DNA of 32,267 bases, taken from NCBI GenBank assembly GCA_011051615.1, contig DRKU01000063.1:1-32267 (forward strand), given 5' to 3'. Below the pieces are notes generated by a model. It had not been told where the DNA came from. It saw only the letters and a program-made list of their open reading frames with translations, and did not search any database. Source of the DNA: Gammaproteobacteria bacterium (lineage in GTDB: Bacteria > Pseudomonadota > Gammaproteobacteria > CAMYNG01). Positions 1-9,425 of this stretch are shown here, piece by piece (positions within the stretch are counted from its first letter, which is position 1; each line of letters begins with the position of its first letter). The position numbers were made by a program, and so were the translations under genes.

Positions 1-345
1 GGCGTTGAGCAGGCCACGCGCCCAGGGCTTTTTCAGTGCCGTCGCCAGCGCTACGGTCTCGGCCACGGCGGCGTGATCGGGGGTGCGCAGCCAGCCCAGC
101 TGGAACAGGCCCAGCAGGGCCGCCAGTTCCACGTCACGGTCCTTGCGCCGCAGGGGCCGGTCGAGCAATTGCTCGAGCAGGAAGTGCAGGTGGAAATAGT
201 GGCGGCAGACGCCAAAGCACAGGGCGCGCACCAGCGCGGTGTCACGCCCTTCCCCGTCGGGCGCATCGGCCAGTGCATCGGTCAGCGAGCGCCCGTCGAG
301 GAGGACGGCGCGCAGGATCCCCAGCGCGCGCTGGCGGGGTTTCAT
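1..345 (-). CDS. rsmB: 16S rRNA (cytosine-967-C5) methyltransferase RsmB, N-terminal NusB-like part, truncated by the window edge
   Basis: Reverse translation from ATG at 345 gives MKPRQRALGILRAVLLDGRSLTDALADAPDGEGRDTALVRALCFGVCRHYFHLHFLLEQLLDRPLRRKDRDVELAALLGLFQLGWLRTPDHAAVAETVALA..., typical of the RsmB/NusB N-terminus. It is open to the window edge, so absent from the ORF track. ATGA overlap with the fmt stop. Confidence 0.85.
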   Translation of the reverse strand, partial: MKPRQRALGILRAVLLDGRSLTDALADAPDGEGRDTALVRALCFGVCRHYFHLHFLLEQLLDRPLRRKDRDVELAALLGLFQLGWLRTPDHAAVAETVALATALKKPWARGLLNA

Positions 346-1325
346 GGCGTGGTGGCCTCGCCAAGGCGCAGGCCGGGCATCAGCCCGTGGTGGCCGCGGA
401 GAAAGTCGTCGGCGGACATGGCACGGCTGCCCGGGGCCTGCAGGCGGGTCACGGTAAGAACACCCTCGCCGCAGGCCACGGTGATACCCGCCGCACCGGT
501 GTCGAGCACCGTACCGGGGGTGGCGTCGGTGTGATCCGTCCCGTGATCCGTTCCGGGGCGTGCCTGCCAGATGCGCAGGCGCACGGTCTCCCCGCCCAGG
601 GGGGCGGTGGTGAAGGCCACCGGCCAGGGATTGAAGGCACGCACCACGCGGTCCAGTTCCGACGCCGGGCGCGACCAGTCGAGGCGGGCCTCGTCCTTGG
701 CGATCTTGTCGGCCCAGGTGGCGAGCGCGTCGTCCTGGGGCTCGGGTTGCAGCTCACCACTGTCGAGGCGGTCCAGCACGTCGAGAATGGCGCGCGCGCC
801 GAGGCTGGCGAGGCGGTCGTGCAGGGTGCCGCCGGTGTCGGTCTCGGTGATGGCGCAGGGGACGCGCAGGAGCATGGGGCCGGTGTCGAGGCCGGCGTCC
901 ATCTGCATGATGGTGATGCCGGTCTCGCGATCCCCGGCGAGGATGGCGCGCTGGATAGGTGCCGCACCACGCCAGCGCGGCAGCAGCGAGGCATGGATAT
1001 TGAGACAGCCGAGGCGCGGCGTCTCCAGTACCGCCGGGGGCAGGAGCAGGCCGTAGGCCACCACCACCATGACGTCGGCATCCAGCGCGGCCAGCGTCTG
1101 CTGCGCGGCCGGATCCCGCAGGCTCTCGGGCTGGGCCACCGGCAGATCATGTTGCAGGGCCAGTGTCTTGACGGGGCCGGGGCGCAGCTTGCGTCCCCGC
1201 CCGGCGGGGCGATCGGGCTGGGTGTAGACCGCCACGATCTCGTGCGGTGAGTCGAGCAGCGCCGCCAGGATGGTGGTGGCAAAGTCCGGCGTGCCGGCAA
1301 AGATGATTTTCAGGGGCGTGCTCAT
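342..1325 (-). CDS. fmt: Methionyl-tRNA formyltransferase
   Basis: MSTPLKIIFAGTPDFATTILAALLDSPHEIVAVYTQPDRPAGRGRKL...; includes the SLLPRWRGAAPIQRAI motif; next to def and rsmB. Confidence 0.97.
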   Translation of the reverse strand: MSTPLKIIFAGTPDFATTILAALLDSPHEIVAVYTQPDRPAGRGRKLRPGPVKTLALQHDLPVAQPESLRDPAAQQTLAALDADVMVVVAYGLLLPPAVLETPRLGCLNIHASLLPRWRGAAPIQRAILAGDRETGITIMQMDAGLDTGPMLLRVPCAITETDTGGTLHDRLASLGARAILDVLDRLDSGELQPEPQDDALATWADKIAKDEARLDWSRPASELDRVVRAFNPWPVAFTTAPLGGETVRLRIWQARPGTDHGTDHTDATPGTVLDTGAAGITVACGEGVLTVTRLQAPGSRAMSADDFLRGHHGLMPGLRLGEATTP

Positions 1326-1405
1326 GGTGTGTCGTTTCGCTGCTGGAGGGTGCGGCCGGCCCGGCGGGCGTGGCGGCCGTTATCCGTTCGGGATCCGTCG
1401 CCGAA

Positions 1406-1921
1406 TCAGAGGGTGACCGGCTGGGCCAGCCGCTTCTGCTTGTGGAGCTTCTTGCGGATACGCTCGCGCTTGAGCCCCGACAGGTAGTCCACGAACAGCT
1501 TGCCCTCCAGGTGGTCCATTTCGTGCTGGATACAGACCGCCAGCAGTTCGTCGGCTTCGATGATGCGCTCCTCACCGTCGAGATCCAGGGTGCGCACGCG
1601 GATGTGACTGGCGCGCTCCACCGGCTCGTAGATCCCCGGCACCGACAGACAGCCCTCGTCCATCTTCTGCGAGCCCTCCTTCTCCAGGATCTCGGGATTG
1701 ATGAGGACTAAGGGTGCGCTGCGATCTTCCGATAAATCCATGACGATGACGCGCAGGTGCACATCCACCTGCGTGGCGGCGAGGCCGATGCCGGGGGCGT
1801 CGTACATGGTCTCCAGCATGTCGGCCACGAGGGTGCGGATGCCCTCGTCCACCTCGGCCACAGGGGCAGCTTTCGTGCGCAGGCGCTCGTCCGGGAAGTG
1901 AAGAATTTCGCGTATTGCCAT
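1406..1921 (-). CDS. def: Peptide deformylase
   Basis: [21 protein letters not shown]..., with motifs [17 protein letters not shown] and [14 protein letters not shown] (HEXXH-type). Confidence 0.97.
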   Translation of the reverse strand: MAIREILHFPDERLRTKAAPVAEVDEGIRTLVADMLETMYDAPGIGLAATQVDVHLRVIVMDLSEDRSAPLVLINPEILEKEGSQKMDEGCLSVPGIYEPVERASHIRVRTLDLDGEERIIEADELLAVCIQHEMDHLEGKLFVDYLSGLKRERIRKKLHKQKRLAQPVTL

Positions 1922-2076
1922 GGGGTTGACGGTAATTTATAGTACAACTCTAGAAAAAGCTGCTAACATTATGATCGTACAGGATAACCGTGTGCTGAAA
2001 ATGGGGCGCGGGCAGGTGCAGGAGCCACCGTTTACAGTGCCTTTTTCCGACGACCGGCAGTCTTCAAGGTAAGCCA

Positions 2077-3249
2077 ATGATAAAGAAAAATATCTCCGGA
2101 ATCGAGATTTTACGCATCCTGCCGATGCTCGTGCTCGCCGCCCTGCTGGGGGCCTGCAGCACACCGGCGCCGCAGGAGCCCCCGGCCGCAGAACCTGCGC
2201 CGCCCCCGAGCGAACCAATGCCCATGCCGATGGCGGCACCGGAGCCCGAGCCCGCTCCCCCCAGCGGTTTCCGACCCGACTACCCTGACCGCTACGTGGT
2301 CAAGAAGGGCGATACGCTGTGGGACATCTCCGCGCACTTTCTCAATGACCCCTGGCGTTGGCCCGAGGTCTGGCAGATCAACCCCTCCATCCGCAACCCG
2401 CACCTGATCTATCCGGGTGATGTCATCGTGCTGTACTACGTGGACGGTCAGCCGCGACTGGGTCTGGAAGGATCCCTGCCGCCCCCGCCACCCCCCACCA
2501 CGCGTAACCTGCCGGTGGAGAAGTGGACTCCCAAGATACGCTATACCAATATCGAGTCGGCCATCGAGACCATTCCGCGCCAGCACATCGGTCCCTACCT
2601 CACCCAGCCGGTGGTGGTGCCCGACGAGATCCTCGAGCGCGCGCCCTACATCGTCTCCAGCTACGAGGGCCACCTGGCCGCCGGTACGGGCCATCAGATA
2701 TACGCCCGCGGCGACTTCGAAGCGGGACAGGGTGTGTATTACATCGTGCGTTTCGGCGAGCGCCTGCGTGATCCGGTGACCGACGATGTCATTGGCCGCA
2801 AGCTCACCTACGTGGGCACTGCCAACCTGCTGCGCAGCGGCGATCCTGCCACCCTGCGCGTGACCAACTCGGTGCTCGAAGTGTTGCAGGGCGACCTGCT
2901 GCTGCCGGTGGATCAGGAGGAGATCTCCCTCAACTTCCTGCCGCGCGCACCGTCGCGTGAAATCAACGGTCATATCGTCGCGGTGGTCAACGGGCTGGAG
3001 AGCATCGGTCAGTACCAGGTGGTGATCCTCAACCGCGGTGAGCGCGACGGTCTCGAAGCCGGCAGCGTGCTGGCCATCTACCACGGTGGCAAGCGCGAGC
3101 GCGATATCTTCAGCAACGAGTACTACATCACTCCGGACGAGAAGGCCGGCGTGCTGATGGTCTTCAAGACCTACGAGGGCATCAGTTATGCCCTGGTGAT
3201 GGAGGCCTACCGCACCCTCAGGATCCTCGACGTGGTGCGCAATCCCTGA
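2077..3249 (+). CDS. LysM peptidoglycan-binding domain protein, lipoprotein-like, Pro-rich linker
   Basis: Signal/lipobox-like LAALLGACS, then a LysM domain (YVVKKGDTLWDISAHFLNDPWRWPEVWQINPSIRNPHLIYPGDVIVL). Conserved position between def and dprA. Confidence 0.92.
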   Translation: MIKKNISGIEILRILPMLVLAALLGACSTPAPQEPPAAEPAPPPSEPMPMPMAAPEPEPAPPSGFRPDYPDRYVVKKGDTLWDISAHFLNDPWRWPEVWQINPSIRNPHLIYPGDVIVLYYVDGQPRLGLEGSLPPPPPPTTRNLPVEKWTPKIRYTNIESAIETIPRQHIGPYLTQPVVVPDEILERAPYIVSSYEGHLAAGTGHQIYARGDFEAGQGVYYIVRFGERLRDPVTDDVIGRKLTYVGTANLLRSGDPATLRVTNSVLEVLQGDLLLPVDQEEISLNFLPRAPSREINGHIVAVVNGLESIGQYQVVILNRGERDGLEAGSVLAIYHGGKRERDIFSNEYYITPDEKAGVLMVFKTYEGISYALVMEAYRTLRILDVVRNP

Positions 3250-3261
3250 GACGCACTGTGG

Positions 3262-3296
3262 AAAGCCGGCTCCCGGTGAGGGAGCCGGCTTTTTTT
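3262..3296 (+). terminator. Rho-independent terminator after the LysM gene
   Basis: AGCCGGCTCCC-GGTGA-GGGAGCCGGCT (perfect 11-bp stem, 3264-3290) followed by a T-run. Confidence 0.92.
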
Positions 3297-3353
3297 GTGT
3301 TCCAGTCCTTTATATACTAGGTACTCCTGACAAGGGACTGACAGGGGTACATC

Positions 3354-4460
3354 ATGGACGAGACCACCCTGCGCGCCTGGCTGGTGCTGAACCGCGCCCC
3401 GGGCGTGGGTACGCGGACATTCACCCGCCTGCTGGACCACTTCGGCACGCCTGACGCCATTCTCGCTGCACCGCTTGCGGTTCTCGCCGGCCTCGGGCTG
3501 GGGCGCACGACACTCGATTATTTCTCGCATCCGGATGCCGACGGCGTGGCGTCTGACCTGCGCTGGCTGGCTGCGGCACCGGAGCATGGTCTGCTCACCT
3601 GCCGGGATGCCGCTTATCCGGCGCGGCTGGCGCAGATCGCCGATCCCCCGCCCTTGTTATTCCTGCGCGGCGACCCCAGTTTGCTGGAACGGGATCCCAT
3701 GCTGGCGGTGGTGGGTTCACGTACACCATCGGCCAGTGGCGAGGAGCTTGCCACGCAGATGGCCGCCGAACTGGCGAGCGCCGGTTGCACCATCGTCTCC
3801 GGGCTTGCCGCCGGTATCGACGGCGCCGCCCATCGCGGTGCCCTGTCCGTGGGCGGCGCGAGCATAGGGGTGCTGGGCACGGGGCCCGACCGGATCTATC
3901 CGGCCCGCCATCGCCGGCTGGCGCGCCAGATGGTGGAATGCGGCCTGCTGGTATCGGAATTTCCCCCCGGTACGCGGCCGCTGCCGCACCACTTCCCACG
4001 GCGTAATCGCATCATCAGCGGCCTCTGTCAGGGGGTGCTGGTGGTGGAGGCGGCGCAGCGCAGCGGCTCGCTGATCACGGCGGAGTTCGCCGTCGAGCAG
4101 GGCCGCGAGGTATTCGCGGTACCGGGTTCGCCACGCAATGCCCGCGCGCGTGGGACCAATGACCTGCTGCGCCAGGGCGCCCTGCTGGCCGAAAACGTCG
4201 CCGACGTGTTGCACGGGCTGGGCCTGGTGGTCCAGCCAGAATGTGACGGAGTTCACGGGAGCGAGCCGACCGTACCGGCGGATCTTCCGGCAGCGGCACG
4301 GCAGTTGCTGGCGGTACTGGACAGCGAACCGGTGACCCCGGATCTGCTGGTGACGCGTTGTGGATTGACGGCAGAAGCGGTTTCCTCCATGCTCTTGTTA
4401 CTGGAGCTGCAAGGCCTGGTGAAAACGGCCCCGGGCGCGGGGGTTTATCGCGCATTGTGA
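3354..4460 (+). CDS. dprA: DNA-processing protein DprA
   Basis: Rossmann-type core LAVVGSRTPSASGEELA...SGLAAGIDGAAHRGAL...ARGTNDLLRQGALL plus C-terminal winged-helix-like region. Confidence 0.96.
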   Translation: MDETTLRAWLVLNRAPGVGTRTFTRLLDHFGTPDAILAAPLAVLAGLGLGRTTLDYFSHPDADGVASDLRWLAAAPEHGLLTCRDAAYPARLAQIADPPPLLFLRGDPSLLERDPMLAVVGSRTPSASGEELATQMAAELASAGCTIVSGLAAGIDGAAHRGALSVGGASIGVLGTGPDRIYPARHRRLARQMVECGLLVSEFPPGTRPLPHHFPRRNRIISGLCQGVLVVEAAQRSGSLITAEFAVEQGREVFAVPGSPRNARARGTNDLLRQGALLAENVADVLHGLGLVVQPECDGVHGSEPTVPADLPAAARQLLAVLDSEPVTPDLLVTRCGLTAEAVSSMLLLLELQGLVKTAPGAGVYRAL

Positions 4461-4469
4461 GAGGATTTT

Positions 4470-4949
4470 ATGAAAGAAAACGTACTCGACGTGTTGATGT
4501 ATCTGTTTGAAAACTATATGAATGACGATATAGAGATCGACACGGACGAAGAATCCCTGCGGGCCGAGCTGCAACAGGCCGGCTTCCAGGCCGGCGAGAT
4601 CAGCAAGGCCTTCGACTGGCTCGAAGCGCTGGCGCGCCAGCAGAGTCAGCCCGACGGCCTGGCGCTGTCGGCCGTGGCCTCCATGCGCGTCTATACTGAC
4701 GATGAGATGGAGAAGCTGGATGCGGAGTGCCGGGGCTTCCTGCTGTTTCTCGAGCAGACCGGGATCCTCAACCATGCCACCCGCGAACTGGTCATCGACC
4801 GCGTCATGGCACTCAACGAAGACGACATCGACCTCGAGCAGCTCAAATGGGTCATCCTCATGGTGCTGTTCAACCAGCCGGGGGGCGAGGCTGCCTTCGC
4901 CTGGGTGGAGGACCTGGTTTTCGAAGAGGCCCAGGGCAGTTTGCACTGA
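4470..4949 (+). CDS. smg: Smg family protein (DUF494)
   Basis: MKENVLDVLMYLFENYMNDDIEIDTDEESLRAELQQAGF...; dprA-smg-topA context. Confidence 0.93.
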   Translation: MKENVLDVLMYLFENYMNDDIEIDTDEESLRAELQQAGFQAGEISKAFDWLEALARQQSQPDGLALSAVASMRVYTDDEMEKLDAECRGFLLFLEQTGILNHATRELVIDRVMALNEDDIDLEQLKWVILMVLFNQPGGEAAFAWVEDLVFEEAQGSLH

Positions 4950-4975
4950 GGGACGCTGGCAGCGGTAAAATCAGC

Positions 4976-4997
4976 AATGCCCGCACATGCGGGCATT
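4976..4997. other. Perfect hairpin in the smg-topA intergenic region
   Basis: AATGCCCGC-ACAT-GCGGGCATT; 9-bp stem with a weak T stretch. Confidence 0.55.
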
Positions 4998-5027
4998 TGC
5001 ATATAGGAACGCAGTAACGACACGCAC

Positions 5028-7343
5028 ATGGCAAAAAATCTCGTCATCGTAGAGTCGCCGGCCAAGGCCAAGACCATCAAGAAATACCTCGGGCGTGGCT
5101 TCGAGGTACTGGCATCCTATGGACACGTGCGCGACCTGCGCCCCAAGGAAGGCGCGGTCGATCCCGATCACGACTTCGCCATGACCTACGAGGTCATCGA
5201 AAAGAACCAGAAGCACGTGGATGCCATCGCGCGCGCACTGAAGAAGGCCGAGGCCCTGTATCTGGCTACTGACCCGGACCGCGAGGGTGAGGCCATTTCC
5301 TGGCACCTGCTGGAACTGCTCAAGGATCGTGGCCTGCTCAAGGACAAGACCGTCGGCCGCGTGGTGTTCCATGAGATCACCAAGCGCGCCATCAAGGAAG
5401 CCGTCGAGCATCCGCGCGAACTGTCGCAGGACCTGATCAACGCCCAGCAGGCGCGCCGTGCACTCGACTACCTGGTGGGCTTCAATCTCTCGCCCCTGCT
5501 GTGGAAGAAGATCCGCCGTGGACTCTCGGCCGGGCGCGTACAGAGTCCCGCCCTGCGCCTGATCGTCGAGCGCGAGCAGGAGATCGAAAAGTTCGAGCCG
5601 AAGGAATACTGGACCGTCGATGCCGACGTGGCCTCCGATGGCCACGAGTTCGTCGCGCGCCTGACCTACCTCGATGGCAAGAAGCTCTCGCAGTTCAGCA
5701 TCAACAGCAAGAAGAAGGCGGAGAAGGCCGAGAAGACCATCCTCGACGCGGCACAGGGCAAGCTGCACATCGCCAAGGTGCAGAAGAAAAAGCGCAAGCG
5801 CAACCCCGCCGCGCCGTTTACCACCTCGACCCTGCAACAGGAGGCCTCGCGCAAGCTGGGTTTCTCCGCCAGCCGCACCATGCGCGTGGCGCAGCAACTC
5901 TATGAAGGTATCGATATCGGTGGCGAGACCGTGGGTCTCATCACCTACATGCGTACCGACTCGGTGACGCTGGCCAACGAGGCGCTCGACGAGATCCGCC
6001 AGTACATCACCGACACCTGGGGTGAGAAGGCCCTGCCCGATGCGCCGCGTACCTTCAAGACCAAGGCGCGTAACGCCCAGGAGGCGCACGAGGCCATCCG
6101 TCCCACTTCGGTGTTACACGCACCGAAGGAGATCAGGACGCATCTCAGCAAGGACCAGTTTCGTCTCTATGAGCTGATCTGGAAGCGCACCATCGCCTGC
6201 CAGATGATCCACGCGACGCTGGATACCGTGGCGGTGGACCTGCAGGCCACCGAGAAACACGTCTTCCGCGCCAATGGTTCGACCATCGTTGATCCCGGTT
6301 TCATGGCCGTCTACCAGGAAAGCATGGACGAGAGCAAGAAGGGCGACGACGACGAGCGCATGCTGCCGCCGCTCAACGAGGGCGACGACGTGGAGCTGAA
6401 GAAGCTCAAGCCGGAACAGCATTTCACCGAGCCGCCACCGCGTTACACGGAAGCCTCGCTGGTCAAGACACTGGAAGAATACGGTATCGGCCGGCCGTCC
6501 ACCTACGCCTCCATCATTTCCACCCTGCAGGATCGCGAATACGTGACGCTGGAGAAACGGCGTTTCTTCCCCACCGACGTGGGGCGCATCGTCAACAAGT
6601 TCCTCACCGAGCATTTCACCCAGTACGTGGACTACGACTTTACCGCCAACCTGGAAGACGAGCTCGATCAGATCTCGCGTGGTGAAAAGGACTGGCTGCC
6701 GTTGATGAAAAACTTCTGGGGTCCGTTCAAGAAGTTGGTGGACGACAAGGAAAAGAATGTCGATCGCAAGGACGTCACCCACGAACCGCTGGAAGAAAAA
6801 TGTCCCAAGTGCGGTGGCAGCCTCGCCATTCGCCTTGGTCGCCGCGGGCGCTTCATCGGTTGTGATGCCTATCCCGAATGCGACTACACGCGCAACGTCA
6901 ATGAGGATGCCAACGCCGAGCCCGAAGTGATCGAGGATCGCAAGTGCCCCGACTGTGGCTCGGATCTCATCATCCGCCATGGGCGCTATGGCAAGTTCAT
7001 CGGTTGCAGCGGTTACCCCGACTGCCGTCACATCGAGCCGCTGGAAAAACCGCAGGACACCGGTGTCGAGTGTCCCGAATGCAAGCAGGGCAGTATGCTC
7101 AAGCGCAAGTCGCGCAACGGCAAGATCTTCTACTCCTGCTCGCGCTATCCCGACTGTACCTACGCGGTGTGGAACGAGCCCATCAACGAGGCCTGCCCTG
7201 ACTGCGGTTTCCCCATGTTGACCAGGAAGACCACCAAACGCCGTGGTACCGAGAAGGTCTGCCCGCAGAAGGAATGTGGTTTCATCGAGGCCATGGAGGA
7301 CACGGGCGAAGACCAGGACACCCCGGAAAAGGCCGCCTCCTGA
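5028..7343 (+). CDS. topA: DNA topoisomerase I with C-terminal zinc ribbons
   Basis: MAKNLVIVESPAKAKTIKKYLG...; LITYMRTDS active-site motif; CPKCGGSL, CPDCGSDL and CPECKQGS C-terminal zinc motifs. Confidence 0.98.
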   Translation: MAKNLVIVESPAKAKTIKKYLGRGFEVLASYGHVRDLRPKEGAVDPDHDFAMTYEVIEKNQKHVDAIARALKKAEALYLATDPDREGEAISWHLLELLKDRGLLKDKTVGRVVFHEITKRAIKEAVEHPRELSQDLINAQQARRALDYLVGFNLSPLLWKKIRRGLSAGRVQSPALRLIVEREQEIEKFEPKEYWTVDADVASDGHEFVARLTYLDGKKLSQFSINSKKKAEKAEKTILDAAQGKLHIAKVQKKKRKRNPAAPFTTSTLQQEASRKLGFSASRTMRVAQQLYEGIDIGGETVGLITYMRTDSVTLANEALDEIRQYITDTWGEKALPDAPRTFKTKARNAQEAHEAIRPTSVLHAPKEIRTHLSKDQFRLYELIWKRTIACQMIHATLDTVAVDLQATEKHVFRANGSTIVDPGFMAVYQESMDESKKGDDDERMLPPLNEGDDVELKKLKPEQHFTEPPPRYTEASLVKTLEEYGIGRPSTYASIISTLQDREYVTLEKRRFFPTDVGRIVNKFLTEHFTQYVDYDFTANLEDELDQISRGEKDWLPLMKNFWGPFKKLVDDKEKNVDRKDVTHEPLEEKCPKCGGSLAIRLGRRGRFIGCDAYPECDYTRNVNEDANAEPEVIEDRKCPDCGSDLIIRHGRYGKFIGCSGYPDCRHIEPLEKPQDTGVECPECKQGSMLKRKSRNGKIFYSCSRYPDCTYAVWNEPINEACPDCGFPMLTRKTTKRRGTEKVCPQKECGFIEAMEDTGEDQDTPEKAAS

Positions 7344-7368
7344 GCTGGCCCCTGCGCCCTCACCTGTC

Positions 7369-7932
7369 ATGAGTGTTTCACCCTGGCAGCTCCGCCGTGC
7401 CGCCCACCTGCTGAGGCGCGGTGGCGTGATCGCCTGTCCCACCGAGGCGGTCTACGGGCTCAGTTGCGATCCCCTCGATGCCGCGGCGGTGCTGCGCCTG
7501 CTGGCACTCAAGCAGCGACCGCTGGAGAAGGGCCTGATCCTCGTCGCCAGTGACGCTGCCCAGCTCGACCCCTTCATCCAGCCCCTGTCCGCAGACATGC
7601 AGGCACGGGTGCTGTCGAGCTGGCCGGGGCCGGCGACCTGGCTGGTGCCGGCGCGTGCCGAGACCCCCGCCTGGTTACGCGGCACGCACGATACGCTGGC
7701 GGTGCGTGTCACCGCCCACCCCCTGATGCGGGCCCTGTGCACACAGTTCGGTGGCGCGCTGGTGTCCACCAGCGCCAATCCCTCCGGGCGACCCCCGGCA
7801 CGCAACGCGATCAGCGTGCGCCGCTATTTCGACGCGCGGCTGGACGCTATACTGTGCGGCGCACTGGGCGGCGCGGCGCGGCCGACGGCCATTCGTGATG
7901 CACGCGACGGCACCTGGATCCGCCCGGCCTGA
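7369..7932 (+). CDS. tsaC: Threonylcarbamoyl-AMP synthase (TsaC/YrdC/Sua5 family)
   Basis: MSVSPWQLRRAAHLLRRGGVIACPTEAVYGLSCDPLD...KQRPLEKGLILVAS...STSANPSGRPPA; start placed at ATG 7369. Confidence 0.94.
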   Translation: MSVSPWQLRRAAHLLRRGGVIACPTEAVYGLSCDPLDAAAVLRLLALKQRPLEKGLILVASDAAQLDPFIQPLSADMQARVLSSWPGPATWLVPARAETPAWLRGTHDTLAVRVTAHPLMRALCTQFGGALVSTSANPSGRPPARNAISVRRYFDARLDAILCGALGGAARPTAIRDARDGTWIRPA

Positions 7933-8883
<951 letters not shown>

Positions 8884-8886
8884 ATA

Positions 8887-8914
8887 CAGCAACGAGTGGC
8901 GAGGGCCGAGTGAA
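8887..8914 (+). repeat. Four-unit heptad array 3' of hemF
   Basis: CAGCAAC GAGTGGC GAGGGCC GAGTGAA; related to the arrays at 32112-32142 and, inverted, 32231-32262. Confidence 0.6.
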
Positions 8915-8937
8915 ACAGAAATTACATTTTCTGTTTC
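8912..8937. terminator. AT-rich perfect inverted repeat between convergent hemF and DUF2799 genes, possible bidirectional terminator
   Basis: GAAACAGAAA-TTACAT-TTTCTGTTTC, 10-bp stem; no clean U-tract follows. Confidence 0.5.
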
Positions 8938-8960
8938 CGATCTGTCAGCTCAGGGTGACC

Positions 8961-9374
8961 TCAGAAGCGGGGCACGGCGTCGAGGATGTTGCCGGCTTCC
9001 ACGCCGAGACCGCGCAACTGGGCGCGTCGGGTGGTGGGTGACGTGATGAGGGGATCTTCCGGGCTGCGTGTGCAGGCCAGCTGGTAGCGCGGGCTGGCGG
9101 TCAGGGAACGCAGGTCGTCGGCGCCGACACAGAACTCGGCCAGGCCGCGTTCGCGTCCCATGTCATAGGCCACCAGGTTGGCCTGCACCCCGAAGCGCTG
9201 GCAGAAACGCGCATGGTGATTGAAGCGCGTGCGCGGCGCCCCGGCCAGGCCGTCCTGAACGCCAATGGCGTACCAGTTATTGGTCAGGCAGTCGTCCCGG
9301 GTCAGGGTGGTGCAACCCCCGGCAAGGAGCAGGGTGGCAACGAGGACCAGGGGCAGGTGCGTGGTGCGGGACAT
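8961..9374 (-). CDS. DUF2799-like lipoprotein
   Basis: MSRTTHLPLVLVATLLLAGGCTTLTRDDCLTNNWYAIGVQDGLAG...; lipobox LAGGC and the DUF2799-style NWYAIGxxDG motif. Confidence 0.8.
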   Translation of the reverse strand: MSRTTHLPLVLVATLLLAGGCTTLTRDDCLTNNWYAIGVQDGLAGAPRTRFNHHARFCQRFGVQANLVAYDMGRERGLAEFCVGADDLRSLTASPRYQLACTRSPEDPLITSPTTRRAQLRGLGVEAGNILDAVPRF

Positions 9375-9425
9375 GGGTATTCTCCGTTTGGCTCTGGTCC
9401 CTTCGATTGCAAGCCGCGTACCAGT

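Noticed and set aside
36-1250. 404-aa plus ORF opposite rsmB/fmt
   Set aside because: Antisense of two well-supported conserved genes; Gly/Ala/Arg-rich.
4971-6089. 372-aa minus ORF opposite topA (also 6114-7442)
   Set aside because: Mirror-frame ORFs of topA with Leu/Gly/Val/His-rich composition; not credible proteins.
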